Assembly (NCBI GenBank): GCA_045658985.1
Contig: JAZOWC010000053.1
Coordinates: 16,836 to 80,835, forward strand
DNA from: RGIG3513 sp045658985
GTDB lineage: Bacteria; Bacillota; Clostridia; Oscillospirales; Butyricicoccaceae
Reading direction: 5' to 3'
Length of the DNA: 64,000 nt
Notes under the pieces: generated by a model
Database searches by the model: none
Seen by the model: only the letters and a program-made list of their open reading frames with translations
Told to the model about the DNA's origin: nothing
Position numbers and translations under genes: made by a program
In this document: positions 58,065-64,000 of the stretch, piece by piece
How the letters are laid out: every line of letters starts with the position of its first letter
Numbering within the stretch: position 1 is the first letter of the stretch

Positions 58065-61000
58065 GCGCATCCAAACCTATCCTGAGAGATTTGTTCTCCC
58101 ACGTCAAGTCAGCGCATCCAGTTATGGAATATGATGTGCTGGCGGTTGGTGTAAAGGAGAATACTTTTACAGTAAAACTGTCTGGTGGAACACCTGACAG
58201 CGGTTTTGATGCGCTCAAATCCGACATATGCAGAGTATATAGCCTGGAAAAGATAGCTTTTGAGTTTGTCCCTGTGGCCAGCAAAAGCCGGGTTATCAGG
58301 GAGGAACTTTCAAAACGATATCCATCTCTTTCTTTTGGCGAAGATATGGTCAGTATCGTTGTTGCCGACGATGCAGTCAATATAGATATATTCTCATCGG
58401 CTCTGTTTGTCAGGTTTAATGACATGAAGAACGAGATCATGCGTTGTGTGCATGAATGCCTCGGCAATACATACCGAGTCTTTGTCAATTGCAAAGCGGA
58501 TATAGAATCCGAAAACGAACAGAAGAAAAAACGCGACGAGCAATACAGTGCGTTGCTCAAAGAACTTGCCGAGCAGGAAAAAGCTGCTGCTGCCGCCGCA
58601 CCCAAATATTCAGACAAGCCTCTTGTATTTGAGCCCAGACAGAGGCAGGAGGGAAAACGTGTTTCTGCTTCCGATCAGCAGGGAAATCTGATTTTTGGCA
58701 AGGTGCAGAACGGTGTTGTGCTTCCTCTTGAGGATATTGCCGCAGATTCTGGCAAAGTCACGGTTGAGGGTACACTGTTTTTCAAAGAAGAGCGTCAGCT
58801 GCCCGGAAAAAGCAAAACTGCCGTCAGCTTTGACATATCCGATGATAAGGGCGCGCTCAGAATATCCAAGGTGTTTGACAATGAGGTTGCCAAACAGCTT
58901 ATGAGTGCGCTCAAATCAGGCATGCATCTTATGGTTCAGGGTATTGCATCTTTCAACAAGTATGAGGCTGACGTTACTGTTTCGCCGACGGCTATCGTAG
59001 AGATCCAAAAATCCGGACGAAAAGACACTGCCGAGAAAAAACGTGTTGAGCTGCACCTGCACACAAATATGTCCAATATGGATGCTCTGTGTGACCCGGG
59101 TGCTGTAATCAAGCTCGCCGCAAAAATGGGTCATCCCGCCATAGCTATTACCGATCACGGTGTTGTTCAGGCTTTTCCCGAAGCTGCATCTGCAGCAAAA
59201 AAGAACGGCATCAAGGTCATATACGGCATAGAGGCATATTGCGTCAATGATATAGGCAAGGGCAGAGCTGTCAAGGGCACGACAGACAATCTTATCAATG
59301 ACGAGATCATCGTATTTGACCTCGAGACAACCGGTCTGGACCCCAAAAAGTGCGAGATCATTGAGATTGCCGCTGCCAAGCTTGTCAACGGAGAAATAAC
59401 AGACAGATATCACAGATACGTTAAGCCTGCCGAGATGGTTCCGCTTGAGATCACCAAGCTGACCGGTATCACCAATGATATGGTAGCGAGTGCCGAATCC
59501 ATCGATGCCGTTCTGCCTGAGTTTTTGGAGTTCTGCTCTGACAGCCCGATGTGTGCCCATAATGCCGATTTTGATATATCATTCCTTGTAGCAGCATGCA
59601 AAAAACTCGGGATAGAAAAGACGTTTTGCTCCATCGATACAGTCGAGATGGCCCGTGCACTTATGCCTGAACTCAGCAAGCATAAGCTTAATATCATCGC
59701 AGATGCCATGGGCCTCAAGTTCAATCACCACCGTGCATCCGATGACTGTGACGTTCTTGCCGAGATTTTCAAGGTATTTGTTTCCAGACTTGAGAGAGAA
59801 CATGGCGTACACCGTATCGATGAGATCAATCAGACTTTGATTTCTCTCCGCTCGGGTGATAATTCGGTGCACGGCAAGACCCACCATTTTATTATCCTTG
59901 TCAAGAAGCAGGAGGGTGTACGTCAGCTGTACAAGCTCGTTTCGGATGCCCACCTCAAGCATTTTAAACGCGGTGTGCCTATTATTCCGATGTCCAAGCT
60001 TGAAAACTGCAGGGAGAACTTTATATTCGGTTCTGCCTGCGAAGCGGGTGAGCTTTTTGACGCCATCGTAAAGGGCAGACCCTGGAATGAGCTGGTCAAG
60101 CTTGCGTCTTTTTATGATTATCTTGAGATCCAGCCGATCTCAAACAATATCTTTATGCTCAACAAGGGTATCGTATCCTCCGTGGATCAGATCAAGGAGT
60201 TTAACAAGACTGTTATTAAGCTTGGTGAAGCACTCGGAAAGCCTGTTTGTGCAACGGGAGACGTTCACTATATAGAAAAGAGCGACAAGATCTACAGAGA
60301 TATACTGATGAAGAGCAAAGGCTTTGACATCAACTCTGACGAGCAGGATTTCTCCTTTAAATCCACCGATCAGATGCTGGAGGAGTTTGCCTATCTGGGC
60401 AGCAAAAAAGCCTTTGAGGTTGTTGTCGAGAATCCCAATAAGATTGCCGATATGTGCGACGTGCTTGAACCGGTCAGGGGAGGCACCTATCCGCCGGCGG
60501 TTGAAAATTCGGCCCGTGATATAGAATATCTGTCTCGTACCAAGCTCAAGGAGCTCTATGAGGCTGAGGACGGTGTTCCTCAGCTTATATCAGATCGACT
60601 CGAAGCGGAGCTTCGTCCTATCATCAATCAGGGCTATGACGTTATGTATATGATTGCCCAGAAGCTTGTTGCCAAATCCAACTCTGATGGATATCTGGTC
60701 GGCTCCCGTGGTTCGGTAGGATCCTCATTCGTTGCGTTTTTGTCCGGAATTACCGAGGTGAATGCGTTGCCGCCCCATTACAGATGCCCCAACTGCAGAA
60801 CCACCGTATTCGGCGATGAGGCTCTGTACGAGTCGGGTATAGATATGCCTGACAGTAATTGTCCCAAGTGCGGTACCAAGATGGTCAAGGACGGATTCAA
60901 TATTCCGTTTGCAACATTCCTTGGCTTCGAGTGCGACAAGGCGCCTGATATCGATCTTAATTTCTCCAGTGAGTATCAGACACGGATCCATGCCGAGACC

Positions 61001-62374
61001 ATACGTATGTTCGGCGTTGATCGCGTGTTCAAAGCAGGCACTATAGCCAAGACTCAGGACAAGACCGCATTCGGATATGTCAGACATTTTGTCGAAGAAG
61101 AAGGCATGGCACCCGGCAAGGCGGCTATGAACAAGCTTGTTCAGGGGTGTACCGGCGTAAAGCGCACCACAGGTCAGCACCCGGGCGGTCTTATTATCGT
61201 TCCTCACGATATGGAGATATACGATTTCTGTCCCGTGCAGCATCCTGCTGACAAGTCGGATTCTGATATCATAACCACCCACTTTGACTATCATTCCATA
61301 CATGATAACCTGCTCAAGCTCGACCTGCTGGGACACGACGATCCTACGATGATCCGCAGACTCTATGATACAAGCGGCATCAATCCTCAGACCGTTCCTC
61401 TTGATGACCCTGCCACGATGTCCATTTTTACTGATATCAGTGCATTGGGCATTGAGACCGACGATATTCTGGAGCAGACCGGTGCTGCAGCTATTCCTGA
61501 GTTTGGTACCAAATTTGTCCGTGGAATGCTCACCGATACCCAGCCTCATACTTTTGCTGAGCTGGTGCGCATCTCAGGACTGTCACACGGCACAGACGTA
61601 TGGCTGAATAATGCGGCAGATATCATAAAACGCGGTGACGGAACACTCAAGGACGTTATATGCGTTCGTGACGATATTACTCTCTATCTGATGCAGCGTG
61701 GCCTGCCTCCCAAAACCTCGTTTACAATTTCCGAGAGCGTCCGAAAGGGCAAGGGCCTCAAACCCGAGTGGGAAGAACTGATGCGTGAGCATAACGTGCC
61801 CGAATGGTATATCACATCCTGTAAGACCATCAAGTATATGTTCCCTCGTGCTCACGCAGTAGCATACGTTACCAATGCGTTCAGAATAGCTTGGTTCAAG
61901 GTGCACAGGCCTCTTGACTTTTACGGTGCGTATTTTGCCATCCGATCCAAAGCATTTGACGGTACCTATATGGGTGACGGTGATGCCGAGGTCTGCAAAC
62001 GTTACAGGAATCTCAAAGCGCAGGGCAAACGTTCATCTCTCGAGGATGATGTTATGTCCACACTGGAGATCTGCCACGAGTTCTACAAGCGCGGATTTAC
62101 ATTCCTGCCGGTGGATATTTACCGCTCGGACGTCAAGAACTTTTTAATCGAAGGAAACGCGTTGCGTATGCCGTTTACATCTATCCCCGGACTTGGTGAG
62201 GCCGCGGCACAGAGCATTGTCGAGGAACGCAAAAACGGACGTTTTATGTCTGCTGAGGACATAATATCCCGCTGCGACAAAGTATCCAAGGCTGTTATCG
62301 AGTCGCTGGATATGTGCGGCGCGTTGAGTGGAATACCAAAAACAAATCAGCTGAATCTGTTTGACGGATTTTAA
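58061..62374 (+). CDS. polC: DNA polymerase III PolC-type alpha subunit
   Basis: A 1437-residue gram-positive replicative polymerase. In order: an N-terminal region, an OB domain (about 220-320), a PHP domain (VELHLHTNMSNMDAL, from about 327) that is split by a proofreading exonuclease (IVFDLETTGLDP near 415-426 and HNADFDISFL), the second PHP part, and the C-family palm with GSRGSVGSSFVAF (about 880-892), a zinc module CPNC...CPKCG (about 908-945), and APDIDLNFSSEYQ. It copies DNA at the fork. The start overlaps ispG by four bases (ATGA). No strong terminator follows directly; accessory genes begin beyond 62549. Confidence 0.98.
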   Translation: MSASKPILRDLFSHVKSAHPVMEYDVLAVGVKENTFTVKLSGGTPDSGFDALKSDICRVYSLEKIAFEFVPVASKSRVIREELSKRYPSLSFGEDMVSIVVADDAVNIDIFSSALFVRFNDMKNEIMRCVHECLGNTYRVFVNCKADIESENEQKKKRDEQYSALLKELAEQEKAAAAAAPKYSDKPLVFEPRQRQEGKRVSASDQQGNLIFGKVQNGVVLPLEDIAADSGKVTVEGTLFFKEERQLPGKSKTAVSFDISDDKGALRISKVFDNEVAKQLMSALKSGMHLMVQGIASFNKYEADVTVSPTAIVEIQKSGRKDTAEKKRVELHLHTNMSNMDALCDPGAVIKLAAKMGHPAIAITDHGVVQAFPEAASAAKKNGIKVIYGIEAYCVNDIGKGRAVKGTTDNLINDEIIVFDLETTGLDPKKCEIIEIAAAKLVNGEITDRYHRYVKPAEMVPLEITKLTGITNDMVASAESIDAVLPEFLEFCSDSPMCAHNADFDISFLVAACKKLGIEKTFCSIDTVEMARALMPELSKHKLNIIADAMGLKFNHHRASDDCDVLAEIFKVFVSRLEREHGVHRIDEINQTLISLRSGDNSVHGKTHHFIILVKKQEGVRQLYKLVSDAHLKHFKRGVPIIPMSKLENCRENFIFGSACEAGELFDAIVKGRPWNELVKLASFYDYLEIQPISNNIFMLNKGIVSSVDQIKEFNKTVIKLGEALGKPVCATGDVHYIEKSDKIYRDILMKSKGFDINSDEQDFSFKSTDQMLEEFAYLGSKKAFEVVVENPNKIADMCDVLEPVRGGTYPPAVENSARDIEYLSRTKLKELYEAEDGVPQLISDRLEAELRPIINQGYDVMYMIAQKLVAKSNSDGYLVGSRGSVGSSFVAFLSGITEVNALPPHYRCPNCRTTVFGDEALYESGIDMPDSNCPKCGTKMVKDGFNIPFATFLGFECDKAPDIDLNFSSEYQTRIHAETIRMFGVDRVFKAGTIAKTQDKTAFGYVRHFVEEEGMAPGKAAMNKLVQGCTGVKRTTGQHPGGLIIVPHDMEIYDFCPVQHPADKSDSDIITTHFDYHSIHDNLLKLDLLGHDDPTMIRRLYDTSGINPQTVPLDDPATMSIFTDISALGIETDDILEQTGAAAIPEFGTKFVRGMLTDTQPHTFAELVRISGLSHGTDVWLNNAADIIKRGDGTLKDVICVRDDITLYLMQRGLPPKTSFTISESVRKGKGLKPEWEELMREHNVPEWYITSCKTIKYMFPRAHAVAYVTNAFRIAWFKVHRPLDFYGAYFAIRSKAFDGTYMGDGDAEVCKRYRNLKAQGKRSSLEDDVMSTLEICHEFYKRGFTFLPVDIYRSDVKNFLIEGNALRMPFTSIPGLGEAAAQSIVEERKNGRFMSAEDIISRCDKVSKAVIESLDMCGALSGIPKTNQLNLFDGF

Positions 62375-62548
62375 AAAAAACAGACCGCCATACCGTAGTT
62401 TCCAATAAGACAGTATGAGAACATTACTGGCATAGGGTAGCTGCCGTACAGGAGTGCGACAAGAAAAATTGGCGATACTTGGTTTTCAGAACCAGGTATC
62501 GCCTTTTTCTATCTTTAACAGAATGTTTGAATCTTATTGGAGGTACAT
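62375..62548. other. Non-coding junction between polC and an accessory region
   Basis: 174 bases without a gene. It holds the sequence TCCAATAAGA (62401-62410), whose exact complement TCTTATTGGA recurs at 62532-62541 across the tnpV ribosome binding site, and a terminator hairpin at 62471-62508 between them. No tRNA or target duplication is visible. It may be the left boundary of an integrated element. Confidence 0.4.
62471..62508 (+). terminator. Intrinsic terminator upstream of tnpV
   Basis: Fourteen-bp stem GGCGATACTTGGTT/AACCAGGTATCGCC (one G-T pair), loop TTCAG, then TTTTT. It ends the polC operon or a short leader transcript. Confidence 0.88.
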
Positions 62549-62914
62549 ATGATGCAGGAACTGAACTATATCCGTTGCGGTGATTACTATATTCCCGATA
62601 TTCGCTTACCGGAGGAAAACAGACCTATTGGTCGGTGGGGACGGATGCACAGAGATTATATCAAGGAGCATAACCCTATCCGCTTCAATGATCTGTGCCT
62701 TAGTGGTGAACTGTGGACATATCTGGCTGATTTGAATGAGCAGGCACAGAGCCGCCTTGAACTTATCATCGAGCAGATGAAGGAATCTGAGGATGTGACG
62801 GAGCACATGAAGCAGCACGATCAGATGGCGTGGGTAGGTGCTATGAACAGTATCCGGAATCGTGCAGAGGAAATTGTTCTGCGTGAGATGATCTATGAGG
62901 AGGATGCGGTATGA
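62549..62914 (+). CDS. tnpV: TnpV family transposon-encoded protein
   Basis: A 121-residue protein of the TnpV family (PF14198), first described on the clostridial Tn4451-type elements and frequent on integrative elements of gut Firmicutes. Family features are the start ELNYIRCGDYYIPDIRLPEE split as ELNYIRCGDYYIP and LPEENRP, then RWGRMHRDYIKEH (about 29-41), LSGELWTYLADLNEQA (about 51-66) and AWVGAMNSIRNRAEEIVL. Its function is unproven and it is not the recombinase. The start at 62549 follows TTGGAGG; a second ATG is adjacent. Its stop overlaps the next start (ATGA). No serine recombinase gene is inside the window. Confidence 0.9.
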   Translation: MMQELNYIRCGDYYIPDIRLPEENRPIGRWGRMHRDYIKEHNPIRFNDLCLSGELWTYLADLNEQAQSRLELIIEQMKESEDVTEHMKQHDQMAWVGAMNSIRNRAEEIVLREMIYEEDAV

Positions 62915-63177
62915 GAATCCTCGAAGAGTTTTGGTACGGCAACATCGAGCCAACCGAGTATGACACATCCTCTTGCAAGGAATACAAAAAGCTGCTGGAG
63001 CTGATTTGCAGGAATGAAGAAAAGCTCAAAGCCACTATGACGGACGAGCAGAAAGAACTATTTGAGAAATATACCGATTGTGTGCGAGAGCATCAAACCA
63101 ATACAGACTGTTTGATTTTCCAGAATGGCTTTAAGCTGGGCGCAAGAATGATGTTGGAGGTCATGGAAGAACTCTAA
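62911..63177 (+). CDS. Small DUF6809-like protein
   Basis: An 88-residue acidic, helical protein (RILEEFWYGNIEP start, then KKLLELICRNEEKLKATMTDEQKELF and a C-terminal FQNGFKLGARMMLEVMEEL). This pattern fits the small DUF6809 group found on mobile elements of clostridia, always near TnpV-type or conjugation genes; the assignment is by recollection and moderate. It overlaps tnpV by four bases and ends before a terminator hairpin, so the two form one unit. No DNA-binding or catalytic motif is visible. Confidence 0.65.
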   Translation: MRILEEFWYGNIEPTEYDTSSCKEYKKLLELICRNEEKLKATMTDEQKELFEKYTDCVREHQTNTDCLIFQNGFKLGARMMLEVMEEL

Positions 63178-63192
63178 TTTCACAAGTTGACG

Positions 63193-63238
63193 AAGCCGCT
63201 CTATGTTGCTTTTACGGGTAGCATAGAGCGGCTTTTTC
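63193..63238 (+). terminator. Intrinsic terminator after the tnpV unit
   Basis: Thirteen-bp stem AAGCCGCTCTATG/CATAGAGCGGCTT, with a 16-base loop, followed by T residues. Confidence 0.85.
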
Positions 63239-63257
63239 TGCGTTTTCCTCGGTTCTA

Positions 63258-63286
63258 TTGACTTTTTTGCCAAAATATGATATCAT
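63258..63286 (+). promoter_or_regulatory. Promoter of the ribbon-helix-helix-hsdM operon
   Basis: TTGACT (63258-63263), 17-base spacer, TATCAT (63281-63286). The -10 lies inside the left arm of the palindrome at 63277-63310. Confidence 0.7.
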
Positions 63287-63310
63287 TATATCCAGATATA
63301 ATGATATCAT
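63277..63310. promoter_or_regulatory. Perfect 34-base palindromic operator
   Basis: Left arm ATGATATCATTATATC (63277-63292), CA spacer, right arm GATATAATGATATCAT (63295-63310), an exact inverted repeat. Each arm itself contains the palindrome ATGATATCAT, giving two sub-sites, as needed for a pair of ribbon-helix-helix dimers. It covers the -10 and the expected transcription start. Confidence 0.85.
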
Positions 63311-63326
63311 TTGGAGGTGGCAAGTG

Positions 63327-63536
63327 ATGCAGAAAACAGATCTGAAATCGGATCGTGATAAGCAGGTACAAGTGCGTTTACCTGCGTCACTACACAAACA
63401 GTTGAAATTGGCGTTAATACAGGATGATAGCTCACTTGCTGATTTTTTCAATGAAGCGGCAGAAGCATATCTGAAAAATCCTGAAAAATACAGAAAAACA
63501 GTTGGAAACATAAACGGAGGAAAACGCAATGGCTGA
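63327..63536 (+). CDS. Ribbon-helix-helix DNA-binding protein, likely hsdM-operon repressor
   Basis: A 69-residue protein. KQVQVRLPASLHKQLKLAL (about 11-29) forms the beta strand and first helix, and DSSLADFFNEAAEAYLK (about 34-50) the second helix, of a ribbon-helix-helix fold as in CopG/Arc-type repressors or antitoxins. The start ATG at 63327 has GGAGGTGG upstream; the TTG-initiated frame further back runs through the promoter. It overlaps hsdM by eight bases and lies directly behind a perfect palindrome, so it probably represses its own operon, like the controller proteins of type II systems. A toxin partner is not seen. Confidence 0.85.
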   Translation: MQKTDLKSDRDKQVQVRLPASLHKQLKLALIQDDSSLADFFNEAAEAYLKNPEKYRKTVGNINGGKRNG

Positions 63537-64000
63537 TATTAGAAAAGATCAAGAAAGAGATGAACTCCATCGTGCAATATGGGCGATTGCTGACGGCCTG
63601 CGTGGAAGCGTAGACGGATGGGACTTCAAGTCCTATGTGTTAGGCATGATGTTCTATCGCTATATTTCTGAAAATCTGACCAACTATATTAACGAGGGCG
63701 AAATCGAAGCCGGTAATGAAGGCTTTGATTATGCCTTGCTGCCTGACGAAGATGCAGAACAGGCTCGTGAAGATATGGTCAAGACAAAAGGCTTTTTCAT
63801 TCTCCCCTCCGAACTTTTCTGCAATCTACGAAAAAAGGCAGCGGGTGATGAAAACCTGAACATGACCCTGGAGACAATCTCCAAAAACATTGAAGACTCT
63901 GCAAAGGGCAGTGAAAGCGAAGATAATTTCGCAGGTCTGTTTGATGATATCGTTGGCAATAGCAACAAACTAGGTGCTACCGTTGCCAAGCGTAACGCCA
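63529..64000 (+). CDS. hsdM: Type I restriction-modification methylase HsdM, N-terminal part, cut by window end
   Basis: The frame starting at ATG 63529 runs open to the window end (157 codons). Residues 8-55 (RDELHRAIWAIADGLRGSVD, then WDFKSYVLGMMFYRYISENL) match the HsdM N-terminal domain (PF12161), followed by ILPSELF and AGLFDDIVGNSNKLG, as in HsdM proteins of clostridia. HsdM methylates adenines with HsdS giving specificity, and with HsdR forms the restriction complex. The catalytic NPPF motif lies outside the window. GGAGGAAAACGCA precedes the ATG, overlapping the end of the ribbon-helix-helix gene. Confidence 0.93.
   Translation, partial: MADIRKDQERDELHRAIWAIADGLRGSVDGWDFKSYVLGMMFYRYISENLTNYINEGEIEAGNEGFDYALLPDEDAEQAREDMVKTKGFFILPSELFCNLRKKAAGDENLNMTLETISKNIEDSAKGSESEDNFAGLFDDIVGNSNKLGATVAKRNA

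Noticed and set aside
63258..63326. Longer version of the ribbon-helix-helix protein
   Set aside because: The upstream TTG codon is the -35 hexamer and the extension would translate the operator palindrome; the ATG at 63327 has a strong GGAGGTGG site.
1..64000. CRISPR array, prophage or complete insertion sequence
   Set aside because: No regularly spaced repeats, cas genes, capsid/terminase genes or transposase open frames were seen by eye. Only the tnpV region hints at mobility.

Overview
The window reads as ordinary chromosome of a spore-forming member of the Clostridia (Firmicutes), most likely an anaerobic, gut-type lineage near Oscillospirales. The genus-level placement is inference. 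Support comes from PolC-type polymerase, a perfect CIRCE element before clpB, CotJA-CotJB-CotJC spore coat genes, a reverse-order rubrerythrin (anaerobe peroxide defence), GdpP, formate-tetrahydrofolate ligase, strong purine-rich ribosome binding sites, several TTG starts, and TnpV plus a DUF6809-like protein at the right edge. No rRNA, CRISPR array, prophage or intact insertion sequence is visible, and no gene-free stretch exceeds about 215 bases.

Layout. 1-4100: small transport, stress and unknown genes, mostly on the minus strand (ArAE-type exporter, acetate-type transporter, YbjN-like protein, Rrf2 regulator with reverse rubrerythrin). 4167-6019: lipid kinase and alpha/beta hydrolase pair. 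6084-9884: AbgB-like amidohydrolase, dicarboxylate/amino-acid symporter and a divergent AraC regulator. 9918-12239: FliB-like protein and an ion-transporter-superfamily permease. 12355-14575: metY-metA, an acetyl-homoserine route to homocysteine. 14763-25570: a long plus-strand housekeeping run (fhs, gdpP, rplI, dnaB, tilS, hpt, ftsH, cca). 25628-30444: CapA lipoprotein, dus, ECF sigma factor, zinc-type anti-sigma factor and a transglutaminase-like lipoprotein lacking the usual cysteine. 30569-36941: DUF2156 protein, a minus-strand operon (D-aminoacylase, ung, nitroreductase, NUDIX), the cotJ operon and small unknowns. 37031-39745: CIRCE and clpB. 39802-44431: HTH membrane protein, lipoprotein, tRNA-Val, DUF4438 with a phosphopantetheinyl transferase, a U32 protein and a Thr-Asp-Trp tRNA cluster. 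44608-62374: plsC, polysaccharide deacetylase, uvrB-uvrA, then pyrH-frr-uppS-cdsA-dxr-rseP-ispG-polC.

The right edge (62400-64000) changes character. tnpV, a small DUF6809-like protein, a ribbon-helix-helix protein and the start of a type I restriction-modification methylase (hsdM) suggest the start of a mobile or accessory island just downstream of polC. The ribbon-helix-helix gene overlaps hsdM and its predicted promoter is covered by a perfect 16+2+16 inverted repeat. This looks like a self-contained repressor switch for the restriction system and is the most distinctive signal in the window.

Regulatory DNA read directly from sequence includes three phased direct repeats between the AraC gene and the symporter gene, a 10-bp-arm palindrome on the acetate transporter promoter, an 11-bp direct repeat over the metY promoter, CIRCE upstream of clpB, and about twenty intrinsic terminators, many shared by convergent genes. 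All functions are assigned by family recognition from sequence; no database search was run.
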